Of a DNA stretch of 64,000 nucleotides, positions 53,717-62,036 are shown piece after piece. The stretch lies in NCBI RefSeq assembly GCF_013266735.1, contig NZ_JABSNU010000007.1, positions 186,001 to 250,000 of the forward strand. Direction: 5' to 3'. Made by a program: the position numbers and the translations under genes. The notes below the pieces were generated by a model. That model had not been told where the DNA came from. It saw only the letters and a list, made by a program, of their open reading frames with translations, and made no database searches. The DNA comes from Pedobacter foliorum (GTDB taxonomy: Bacteria; Bacteroidota; Bacteroidia; Sphingobacteriales; Sphingobacteriaceae). Every line of letters starts with the position of its first letter. Position 1 is the first letter of the stretch.

Positions 53717-55039
53717 ATGCGTAAAATTTCAGTCTTTTTTTGTTTTATATTTCTAACGCTAATCCTGTTTATAAGCTCATGTGCATCTAATAAGCAAGTA
53801 ACAGATCATAAATTGGCACAATCGATCTTATCAGATAAATCATTCCAAAAGGTAGATAGCATGGCAAGAGGGGTGATAAAAGAGGGTTTTAATGCCGGAA
53901 GTGGCTACTCGCAAATCTGGGCACGTGATATGAATACATTTATTGAAACTGCACTTGAAGAAACATCTAAAGAAGAAGTAAGAGGCGCTATTCTTCTTTT
54001 TTTTGCACTTCAGCAAAAAAATAATGAAATGGTGGATGGTTATGTCCTTAAAAAGGATTTTACCTGGAATGATGATACTCCATACTATTCAGATGCGGCT
54101 CCTAATCATGTAGGGTTCAAGAATACTGTAGAAACAGATCAGGAAACTTCTTTAATTCAACTGGTTGGTAAGTATGTTAAAAGGACCGGAGATACAAGCA
54201 TTTTAACAGAGAAGGTTGCCGGTATATCTGTACTCAACAGAATGGAACTTATGATCGACTACTTACTTAACAACAAATACAATAAAAAATACGGCTTATT
54301 AAATGGAGCGATGACCGCCGATTGGGGTGACGTACAGCCCAACGACGACTTTGGTTGTGATTGGAATAAGCTATCTGATGAAGCTATAGATGTTTATGAT
54401 AATGCGATGTTGATTATTGCATTAAACTATCTTCAGGAAATGACCACAGACAAGGGGCAGAATGAAAAATGGAAAGAACTACAGAAATCGGTTCGATTGA
54501 ACGTAAGAAAGTACTTATGGGATGAAAAAAGAGAGAAATTTATCCCTCATATCTATCCTGATAAATCTCCCATTCCAGCAGGATTTGATGAAAACAACAT
54601 TCATTATCACGGAGGAACAGCTGTCGCTATTGAAGCAGGTTTATTATCAAAAGATGAAATTAAAACTGTAAATAAGCAAATGGTTGAAAACGTAAAATTA
54701 TCAGGTATGCCAAGTATTGGTCTTACAATTTACCCAACTTATCCAAAAGGCCTTTTTCGTGGAGGTATGTCAGCTCCTTATTATTATCAAAATGGTGGAG
54801 ATTGGACATGGTTCGGAGGTAGGATGATCCAACAACTGATTGCAAATGGGTTTGTAAAGGAAGCTTACGAGGAAGTTCAGCCGATGATTGACCTTGTCAT
54901 TAAAAACAAAGGTTTCTACGAATGGTATGGAAAAGGGGGAACGCCTAGTGGCTCTGGTAAATTTAAAGGTTCGGCCGGTGTTCTAAGTAAATCAATTGCA
55001 CAATTTAAAGATTGGGCCAAGGAACAAAACAAACAATAG
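53717..55039 (+). CDS. Putative (alpha/alpha)6-barrel glycosidase lipoprotein
   Basis: The 440-residue product has a lipoprotein signal (ISSC, Cys22) and a helical sequence with motifs of six-hairpin glycosidases: YSQIWARDMNTFIE, resembling the W-x-RD motif of glucoamylase- and glycogen-debranching-type barrels, VDGYVLKKDFTWNDDT, TADWGDVQPNDDFG, and QNGGDWTWFGGRMIQQ near the end. I cannot name the GH family. Acidic residues in WNDD and WGDVQPND are candidates for the catalytic pair. In the locus it would remove sugar units after the sulfatase and GH2 act. It is 78 bp before the AraC gene. Confidence 0.75.
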   Translation: MRKISVFFCFIFLTLILFISSCASNKQVTDHKLAQSILSDKSFQKVDSMARGVIKEGFNAGSGYSQIWARDMNTFIETALEETSKEEVRGAILLFFALQQKNNEMVDGYVLKKDFTWNDDTPYYSDAAPNHVGFKNTVETDQETSLIQLVGKYVKRTGDTSILTEKVAGISVLNRMELMIDYLLNNKYNKKYGLLNGAMTADWGDVQPNDDFGCDWNKLSDEAIDVYDNAMLIIALNYLQEMTTDKGQNEKWKELQKSVRLNVRKYLWDEKREKFIPHIYPDKSPIPAGFDENNIHYHGGTAVAIEAGLLSKDEIKTVNKQMVENVKLSGMPSIGLTIYPTYPKGLFRGGMSAPYYYQNGGDWTWFGGRMIQQLIANGFVKEAYEEVQPMIDLVIKNKGFYEWYGKGGTPSGSGKFKGSAGVLSKSIAQFKDWAKEQNKQ

Positions 55040-55090
55040 CAGTATTTTAGCTGGAATACTCCAACTTCTCCTAGAATATTTAATTTAGTT

Positions 55091-55098
55091 TAACTTTG
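55091..55098 (+). promoter_or_regulatory. Candidate -7 box before the AraC regulator
   Basis: TAACTTTG matches TAnnTTTG, 19 bp before the AraC ATG. No obvious -33 element. It suggests the regulator and sulfatase genes can be transcribed separately from the catabolic genes upstream. Confidence 0.35.
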
Positions 55099-55117
55099 GC
55101 TTGTTGTCAATTATTAA

Positions 55118-55990
55118 ATGAAACCAGAATTAATCGAAGTAAATCCTTTAGGAATAAAAGCAGTTAAGGTAAAACGTCTGGAAACGAACTCCTTAATCGC
55201 GTCCTTTCATTTTCACGAGTCATGTGAATTGGTTTGGGTAGAAAAGAGCTATGGTAAACGTATTGTTGGAGATCATATTGGTAATTTCGAAGACAATGAT
55301 CTTGTTTTAATGGGCCCGGACTTACCCCATATATGGCAAAACGACAACAACTTTTTATCGGAAGAACACAATAAAGTAAAATCAACTGTCATTTATTTCC
55401 CTCCGGATTTCCTTTCTGGATTAACCGACGACCAAAATGCACTAAACCTGGTGCAGGATTTGATAAAAAAGGCGGGGAGAGGCATCAGGTTTTATGGTAA
55501 AACAAATAGTAAGGTTACCAGATTACTGGCTAAACTGCATCAAAAAAAAGCAATTGATAAGGTAATATCCTTTCTCCAGATTATAGATATTTTATCACTT
55601 TCCCACGAGTATGAATACCTGGCCAGTGTTACTTTCAAAAATCCTTATGACGAAAAAGACACCAATAGGATCAACAGGGTATATCAGTTTTTAATGCAGA
55701 ATTTTCAACGTGATATAAATTTGAAAGAGGTAGCAGATCTGTGCAACATGACAACAAATTCATTCTGTAGGTTTTTTAAAGACCGATCCCAAAAGTCATT
55801 AACGCAGTTTGTTAATGAGATTAGGATTGGTCATGCTTGTAAATTATTGCAAAATGCGGAGCATTCTATTGCCGATGTTTGCTACTCAAGTGGCTATAAT
55901 AACTTGACAAACTTCAATAAGTTTTTTAAGCAGATAACAGGTATGAAGCCCTCTGAGTATAGAGGACACCTAAGTAATAGAACTATTTAG
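55118..55990 (+). CDS. AraC-family transcriptional regulator (cupin sensor)
   Basis: The 290-residue protein has a cupin sensor (HFHESCELVWVEKS; DNDLVLMGPDLPHIWQND) and a C-terminal double helix-turn-helix (QRDINLKEVADLCNMTTNSFCRFFK; SIADVCYSSGYNNLTNFNKFFKQITGMKPSEYR). It is a paralog of the regulator at 14538, with the same D-L-V-x-x-GP-x-LPH core. It sits inside the second sugar locus and its stop abuts the sulfatase start (TAG ATG), so the two are coupled. Likely activator of this locus. Confidence 0.93.
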   Translation: MKPELIEVNPLGIKAVKVKRLETNSLIASFHFHESCELVWVEKSYGKRIVGDHIGNFEDNDLVLMGPDLPHIWQNDNNFLSEEHNKVKSTVIYFPPDFLSGLTDDQNALNLVQDLIKKAGRGIRFYGKTNSKVTRLLAKLHQKKAIDKVISFLQIIDILSLSHEYEYLASVTFKNPYDEKDTNRINRVYQFLMQNFQRDINLKEVADLCNMTTNSFCRFFKDRSQKSLTQFVNEIRIGHACKLLQNAEHSIADVCYSSGYNNLTNFNKFFKQITGMKPSEYRGHLSNRTI

Positions 55991-57523
55991 ATGAAAATAT
56001 TTTTAAAATTAAGTAGCTTAATCTTTCTCCTAACAATTGCGTTTAACAAAAATACCCATGCGCAGCAAAAGCCTAATATCATCGTTTTTCTTGTAGATGA
56101 CATGGGCTGGCAAGACACTTCCTTACCATTCTGGGACAAGGTAACTCCGCTTAACAGACGATACCATACGCCAAATATGGAGCGGTTGGCCAAAGAAGGG
56201 ATGAAGTTTACAAACGCCTATGCCATGCCTGTTTGTACACCATCAAGAACAAGCATGCTAAGTGGAATGAATTCGGCTCGTAGTAGGATAACCAATTGGA
56301 CGTCTCCAGCTTTTAATAACCCCACAGATAATCAGGACGAACAATTTGAGGCACCAGACTGGAACTACAATGGTTTGAGCCCTATGGACAATGTTCCTCA
56401 TACCCAATATGCTACTACTTACCCTGAACTGTTAAAGGAAGCAGGCTATTTTACAGTACACATTGGAAAGGCCCATTGGGGTTCGGCAGGTACAGCAGGA
56501 GCAAGCCCTTATAATATGGGATTTCTGGTAAATATCGGCGGTCATGCAGCCGGACATCCCCAAAGTTACCTGCCAGCAGATAACTACGGAAACCAACCAG
56601 GAAAAGCTAGCTGGCAAGCTGTACCAGATTTAGAGGAATATTATGGCTCATCAGATTTTCTTACAGAGGCACTAACCAAGGAAGCAATAAAAACTTTGGA
56701 AAATCCCGTAAAGAACAAACAGCCCTTTTACCTCAATATGTCCCATTATGCGGTACACGATCCTTTACAAGCCGACCCAAGATTCTACCAGAAATACATC
56801 GAGCTGGGGCTAGATGTTCAGGAAGCAAAATATGCCTCTTTAGTTGAGGGGATGGATAAAAGTTTGGGTGATATAATGGATTATCTGAAGCGTAAAAAAA
56901 TAGATCAGAATACCATAATCATATTCATGAGTGATAATGGTGGCTTAAGTTTAACTCCTCCAAGAGGTGGTAAGCCTCATACACAAAATTTGCCATTAAA
57001 GTCAGGCAAGGGATCAGTAAATGAAGGAGGAATACGTGAGCCTATGATTGTGAAATGGCCTGGAACAACAAAACCTTCAAGTATCGCTCATCAATATGTG
57101 ATTATTGAAGATTTCTTTCCTACTATTTTAGAAATGGCAGGTATTAAAAACTATAAAACAGTACAGCAGGTTGATGGTAAAAGTTTTGTTCCTGTATTAA
57201 AGAAGCCTGATTACAGTGATAATAATAGAACACTGTATTGGCACATCCCCAACAAATGGACCACTAATGATGGCCCGGGAATTAATTACCGCAGTGCCAT
57301 AAGAAAGGGCGACTGGAAATTGATTTATAACATGCGAGACAGGAGCACTAATCTTTATAACCTTAAAACAGATATAGGAGAAGAAAATGATCTAGCCCTG
57401 AAGTTTCCAGATAAGGTAAAGGAGCTGACTACTTTGCTTGGCACGTGGCTTAGATCTTGTAAAGCCAACATGCCAATCATTAAAGCATCAGGAAAATCTG
57501 CTCCTTTACCTGATGAGAACTAA
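55991..57523 (+). CDS. Secreted sulfatase (type I, formylglycine-dependent)
   Basis: A 510-residue protein with a signal peptide (about 1-22, HAQQ), the sulfatase opening KPNIIVFLVDDMGWQD, and the CTPSR motif with Cys82, which a formylglycine-generating enzyme must convert. GKAHWG and MSDNGG are the metal and sulfate-binding segments. The domain layout resembles N-acetylgalactosamine-6-sulfatase-like enzymes, but the exact sulfate ester cannot be read. It implies a sulfated glycan substrate. Starts directly at the end of the AraC gene and overlaps the 3' end of the convergent GH95 gene by 18 bp. Confidence 0.93.
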   Translation: MKIFLKLSSLIFLLTIAFNKNTHAQQKPNIIVFLVDDMGWQDTSLPFWDKVTPLNRRYHTPNMERLAKEGMKFTNAYAMPVCTPSRTSMLSGMNSARSRITNWTSPAFNNPTDNQDEQFEAPDWNYNGLSPMDNVPHTQYATTYPELLKEAGYFTVHIGKAHWGSAGTAGASPYNMGFLVNIGGHAAGHPQSYLPADNYGNQPGKASWQAVPDLEEYYGSSDFLTEALTKEAIKTLENPVKNKQPFYLNMSHYAVHDPLQADPRFYQKYIELGLDVQEAKYASLVEGMDKSLGDIMDYLKRKKIDQNTIIIFMSDNGGLSLTPPRGGKPHTQNLPLKSGKGSVNEGGIREPMIVKWPGTTKPSSIAHQYVIIEDFFPTILEMAGIKNYKTVQQVDGKSFVPVLKKPDYSDNNRTLYWHIPNKWTTNDGPGINYRSAIRKGDWKLIYNMRDRSTNLYNLKTDIGEENDLALKFPDKVKELTTLLGTWLRSCKANMPIIKASGKSAPLPDEN

Positions 57524-59854
57524 ATCTTTTGATAAGGTATATTTACCGCCTTTACTTGTTTTAAAATCAGCGCTTTTACCATTGTAATTAAGCTTTAAAG
57601 GATTGCCCTGTCTGGATACAATGGTAACATTTATTAGTTCTCCATTTTTCCAATCCAAATCTACCACAAAACCACCACGGGCAACAAGTCCATTCATTTG
57701 ACCATTGGGTATAGCTCCTGGTAACGCAGGCAATAAACGAACGGTCCCATTGGTGCTTTGCAAAAGCATTTCTGCAATACCTGCCGTTCCGCCAAAATTA
57801 CCATCTATCTGAAAAGGAGGATGGGGATCGAACAAATTGTTCAGCGTAGATTTGCTTAATAATACATTGATGTTTTCATATACCTTGTCGCCATCCAGCA
57901 AGCGAGCGTAAAAATTAATGATCCATGCACGGCTCCATCCTGTACCGCCACCTTTTTGCGATAAACGACGGGTAATGGTTTTTTTAGCGGCCTCAAAAAA
58001 CTCAGGAGTCTCAGGGTTTATTTGACTTAAAGGATACAAGCCCAAAAGATGAGATATGTGGCGATGGCCAATTTCCGTTTCTTCATAATCATTTATCCAT
58101 TCCTGAATGGTCCCTGAAGAAGATATTTTTACCGGAGGAAGTTTCTTTTGCGCAGCTTTGATGGTTGCGATAAAGTCTGCATCAATACCCAAAATCCCAG
58201 CAGCCTCAATGCAATAATCAAAAGCTGCGTTTATGGTCTGAATATCTATAGTTGCTGCGTAAGTAAGTGTTGAGGTTTCGTTGCTATTTGGGAGCTTGAA
58301 TCTGTTTTCAGGTGAAGTGGAAGGGTTTGTAACCAGGTAACCCTCAGGTGATAAAGTAAGAAAACCCATTAAGAATTCACAAGCCCCTTTTAATATTGGG
58401 TAGGCTGTGGTTTTAAGATATTTCTTATCGCCGCTGAACAAATAATGCTCATAAACCGGGAGTGCCATCCATGCACCATTCGTCGGCGTCATTCCCCAGG
58501 TACCGTCACATATACTCGTGCGGCCAAAAGGGTCTGTAAGGTGGTGCATGGTCCAACCTTTAGTTCCATAGCTTTCTTTTGCGGTAGCCGCTCCGGGGAT
58601 GGTTATTTGCTGCATAAAATCAGCCAGTACTTCACTCGTTTCAGAAAGATTACAAATTTCTGCCGGCCAATAATTCATCTGTAAATTGATATTGGTGTGG
58701 AAATCGGAATTCCATGGCGCATCCATTTCTTTGTTCCAAATGCCTTGCAAATTAGCCGGTAATACTCCGGGTTTGCGTGAGGATCCCATCAATAAGTAAC
58801 GTCCATACTGAAAATATAAGGCTATTAGTCCATTGTCAAGCTTTCCTTGTTTCATCAGATTTAAGCGAACATCAGTTGGATATTTCGCTAATGAATCTGC
58901 ACCAAAATCCAGATTCACACGATCAAACATCGCACGGTGTTCGGCTGTATGTCTTAGTATAATGTCACTATTTTTTACTTTGTTCAGTATCGCTTTGCAA
59001 GATGCAATTGGACTAATTGAGCGATCGAAGTCTAGTTTAGCCAGGGAATAATCGGTAGCGCCAGTTAACACGATCTCTACTACCTCTGCATTGCGAATAA
59101 TCAGATTACTTCCGCTCACTTCGAAAGTTCCTTTTTGAAGTTTTACTCTAGCTTCAGCTGCAAACTTCATATGCGCTCCAGCCGGACCATTTGAGTTGTC
59201 TTTATCACTAACTCCATCAATAATCTGGCCTTCCATCTCTATGCGACCATCAGGATAGGCTTTTACTTTCACGTCTTTCTCGCGACTAAGGGAAATAGTA
59301 GTAGTGATTAGGGCGTTTTTACCACCTTCAATTCTATAGAAAACGCAATTGTCAGGAGCCGAAACCAGGACTTGTTGACTAATTGGATTTCCATTAATAC
59401 TGTATTTGGTAGTTGATATTCCAGTTTGGATGTTTAAGGAGCGAGTGTAGTTTTCTGGTTTAGTATTCCACTGAAAATCTAACTTTAAATCTCCTAAAGG
59501 TTGGTAGGAGCGAACACGAGATGGTGTTCCAACCATATATAGCTGAGCTAAACTATCAGCTTGCTTAAATTTATTGTCAAAAATGGCTTTTTGAATTTCA
59601 GGCAGATATTGCAGTGCTTTGGGGTTATTGGCATTCACCTTAGCGCCTGCCCAGACACTTTCTTCGTTCAATTGCAAAAGTTCGTGTTCGGGGTTCCCAA
59701 AAACCATTGCACCTAACCGGCCGTTTCCTACAGGCAAGGCTTCATTCCAATTACTTGCAGGTTGTTTATACCACAATGTGTTTTTGTTCGATTGAGCAAA
59801 GGTTTCAAACCCAGCTACTAAAAGGATACTATAAAAAAGGAAAGCTCTTTTCAT
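57506..59854 (-). CDS. GH95 alpha-L-fucosidase/alpha-L-galactosidase, secreted
   Basis: A 782-residue protein with a signal peptide (cleavage near TFAQ) and the glycoside hydrolase family 95 layout, N-terminal beta region and (alpha/alpha)6 barrel. Hallmarks are WNEALPVGNGRLGAMVFG, TNINLQMNYWPAE (Asn388, Asn390), QEW with Glu585 as likely acid, GHRHISHLLGLYP and FQIDGNFGGTAG (Asp684). The Asn/Glu/Asp set matches the known catalytic residues of Bifidobacterium AfcA. It removes alpha-1,2-fucose or alpha-L-galactose. Convergent with the sulfatase. The 240 bp upstream holds a palindrome (60020-60034). Confidence 0.93.
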   Translation of the reverse strand: MKRAFLFYSILLVAGFETFAQSNKNTLWYKQPASNWNEALPVGNGRLGAMVFGNPEHELLQLNEESVWAGAKVNANNPKALQYLPEIQKAIFDNKFKQADSLAQLYMVGTPSRVRSYQPLGDLKLDFQWNTKPENYTRSLNIQTGISTTKYSINGNPISQQVLVSAPDNCVFYRIEGGKNALITTTISLSREKDVKVKAYPDGRIEMEGQIIDGVSDKDNSNGPAGAHMKFAAEARVKLQKGTFEVSGSNLIIRNAEVVEIVLTGATDYSLAKLDFDRSISPIASCKAILNKVKNSDIILRHTAEHRAMFDRVNLDFGADSLAKYPTDVRLNLMKQGKLDNGLIALYFQYGRYLLMGSSRKPGVLPANLQGIWNKEMDAPWNSDFHTNINLQMNYWPAEICNLSETSEVLADFMQQITIPGAATAKESYGTKGWTMHHLTDPFGRTSICDGTWGMTPTNGAWMALPVYEHYLFSGDKKYLKTTAYPILKGACEFLMGFLTLSPEGYLVTNPSTSPENRFKLPNSNETSTLTYAATIDIQTINAAFDYCIEAAGILGIDADFIATIKAAQKKLPPVKISSSGTIQEWINDYEETEIGHRHISHLLGLYPLSQINPETPEFFEAAKKTITRRLSQKGGGTGWSRAWIINFYARLLDGDKVYENINVLLSKSTLNNLFDPHPPFQIDGNFGGTAGIAEMLLQSTNGTVRLLPALPGAIPNGQMNGLVARGGFVVDLDWKNGELINVTIVSRQGNPLKLNYNGKSADFKTSKGGKYTLSKDLVLIR

Positions 59855-60019
59855 TAATTTGTGATTTGCTATAATAAAGGGTCTGTTAAACAGTATTGTA
59901 ATATAATGAGTCTATCTTATAGTCTTATATTTTATTTCCTTTTTGATATGTTGGTATTCATCAGGTATTGTGTTTTCCAACAAGTATAAATAGGGAAAGA
60001 GGGGCAGTGTGCGAAGGAC

Positions 60020-60034
60020 GACTATATTATAGTC
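60020..60034. promoter_or_regulatory. Palindrome upstream of the GH95 gene
   Basis: GACTATATTATAGTC is a perfect 15-bp palindrome with one central base, 166 bp upstream of the GH95 start (minus strand). A second inverted pair, GAACC at 60043-60047 and GGTTC at 60055-60059, is close by. This is the only clear structure in the 240-bp gap and may be an operator. Confidence 0.4.
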
Positions 60035-60095
60035 AAAAGTTCGAACCAAATTCCGGTTCAAAACTAAAGCGACAAAATTTCGTCGAACAATAAAT

Positions 60096-61523
60096 TTAAC
60101 TTTTCTTTTTCAGGTCTTTGATGATGTATTCAATCCATTGCTTTGCAGGCATATTAAGCTTTACATCAGGGCTAAAACCACTTTCATCAATTGGATTTTT
60201 ATCGGTCCAGCTGGATTTTGAAACTGGCATCATTAGGATTAGCTCTTTGCAAGGGAGTGGGGTAGTTGACGATGGCCCTTCGTAATCCATCATTCCAACA
60301 CTATTTGCACCATATCTTGTCGTTTTTTTGCTTTGCTTCATCAATTGAAAAAAGTATTCGGTAGAACTTCCGCAATAACCATCAGTAATTAGTGCCACTT
60401 TGAATGGACTACCGAGAACTGAGTCGACTGGAATAGTTAATCCAGGAACCTCATAAAAGGTATTTCTAGTAGTTGGTAGTTCCTCATAGATCCTTTTAAG
60501 GTTTGCTACATACTCATCAGGATAATATTTCTTTGCCTCTTGAGGTACCGGATTTTTGACGAAATATTCAAGATCAGCTCTTTTAAGTTTCACATTGTCT
60601 TCAGAAACGCGAAGTAACGGCGAGTCCTGTTTAATGGGATTTGTCATCACATAGGGCAAAAGGAAACTCCAACCTGAATTTCCACCACCATTTCCACGCA
60701 GATCTATAATCAGAAACTTACTATTTCTAATGGCCTTATCATGAGTAGCAACTAATTTTTCTATCTTATTATCATTGTTAAAGAAGGTAGGAATTTTAAT
60801 ACAACTGGTTTCTTTATCCAATTGATTAAAATCTAATCCATTGTTATTGTTTCTCCATGTATTTAATTCTTTTTTTTCACTGGCAGTCATTTCTTTAGGG
60901 AAAATTCTTCCAAAAAGTGAAAAGTTCCATAGTTGAAGCAAGCCTTCTCTTTGTTGAGCATAGAAATCTATACTATTAAATACATTGTACTGCTTTAGCA
61001 AATAACCTTTCTTGTGCGGCTTTAGCGTGAAATACACTAAACCTTTTGGTAAGTTTTCGTCCTTCGCTTTAAGAATAATGGCTTTGTATTCATTGTTCGA
61101 ATCCTTTTTTATTCCAAGAGTGATTGAGCTATCCGGGTTGGTCCATACTCCTTGCACATCCGTACCGGGTTTCAGTGTTTTAAAATAAGAATCATCGATA
61201 GCTACGATCTCTTTATCGTAATCATTTTTATTCAAATAGGTTAATGAAAAGTGTTTATCCTTAAAAAATCTAACATAGTCTTTTATAAGGTAGAAACAGG
61301 CTTTTGCGTTGCTTTCATTTGCTGCTTTTTTCCTGAGATTGCTGACTAAGTTTTCATAACCCGGTTTTGTTTTTACATTCACTTTAGTCGGAAAACCAGC
61401 ATAGTTAATTTCAGTTTTAGCAATAGTTTCGTTTAAATTAACCAGGCAGTTACAAGGTATCTGTTGCGCTATTAATAAAGTAGGAAAAGCAATGGCAATA
61501 AGAAGAATATTTAATTTTTTCAT
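60096..61523 (-). CDS. S41-family peptidase, secreted
   Basis: The product of about 475 residues has a signal peptide (LLIAIAFPTLLIAQQ) and a C-terminal protease domain of the S41 (tail-specific) type: LIIDLRGNGGGNSG, then the likely catalytic Ser in ITDGYCGSSTEYFFQL and TRYGANSVG. No PDZ domain is evident; the N-terminal 200 residues contain a lipocalin-like or beta domain. It is on the same strand as, and downstream of, the GNAT and NRPS genes, so it may be part of that operon, for example in self-protection or peptide processing. ATG at 61523 is preferred to a TTG at 61532. Confidence 0.87.
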   Translation of the reverse strand: MKKLNILLIAIAFPTLLIAQQIPCNCLVNLNETIAKTEINYAGFPTKVNVKTKPGYENLVSNLRKKAANESNAKACFYLIKDYVRFFKDKHFSLTYLNKNDYDKEIVAIDDSYFKTLKPGTDVQGVWTNPDSSITLGIKKDSNNEYKAIILKAKDENLPKGLVYFTLKPHKKGYLLKQYNVFNSIDFYAQQREGLLQLWNFSLFGRIFPKEMTASEKKELNTWRNNNNGLDFNQLDKETSCIKIPTFFNNDNKIEKLVATHDKAIRNSKFLIIDLRGNGGGNSGWSFLLPYVMTNPIKQDSPLLRVSEDNVKLKRADLEYFVKNPVPQEAKKYYPDEYVANLKRIYEELPTTRNTFYEVPGLTIPVDSVLGSPFKVALITDGYCGSSTEYFFQLMKQSKKTTRYGANSVGMMDYEGPSSTTPLPCKELILMMPVSKSSWTDKNPIDESGFSPDVKLNMPAKQWIEYIIKDLKKKS

Positions 61524-61568
61524 TAACAGCAATTTGGTTTAGTACTAATAGATTTATAGTTTCAGTAA

Positions 61569-62012
61569 TTAAGGTTCAACTTGTTTAAACAAAATAACGA
61601 AAGGCTGAGCATGCATAAAATCAATACGCTCATAAAATTTCATTGCAGGCATATATTTATGAGTCATTAAAGTTATAGTGCCTAATCCCTCAGTTAATGC
61701 AAATTGCTCTGTAAAATGGATGATTGCTTTCCCATATCCTTTTTTTTGTTGGTTAGGCGCAATGAAAAACTCATCAATGTACAATTGAGGGCCTGTCCAC
61801 CAGGTTTTAGCATGGGCAAATATAGCACCTGCCAAAACCTCCCCATCATATATAAGAAAACCCTTAAAATTCGGAGATTCATAGTATTCCTTTAAATATC
61901 TCAATGCATCGTCAAACTTCCACTGATAATTCCATGGTGGTTGATTATAGGCTTGCATAAAAACCTTTGTACACATTTCAATATCATTCTCAACAATGGG
62001 TCTGATGGTCAT
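61569..62012 (-). CDS. GNAT-family N-acetyltransferase next to the NRPS
   Basis: A 147-residue GNAT enzyme: IRPIVENDIEMCTKVFMQAYN at the N-terminus, the strand LYIDEFFIAPNQQKKGYGKAIIHFTEQ with the acetyl-CoA loop, and MPAMKFYERIDF near the end. It resembles the antibiotic-type GNAT layout (NQPPWNYQW segment) but no substrate can be assigned. It begins 24 bp after the NRPS stop on the same strand, so it may acylate the peptide product or protect the cell from it. Confidence 0.87.
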   Translation of the reverse strand: MTIRPIVENDIEMCTKVFMQAYNQPPWNYQWKFDDALRYLKEYYESPNFKGFLIYDGEVLAGAIFAHAKTWWTGPQLYIDEFFIAPNQQKKGYGKAIIHFTEQFALTEGLGTITLMTHKYMPAMKFYERIDFMHAQPFVILFKQVEP

Positions 62013-62036
62013 TACATATGGTTTAAGGTCATCATA

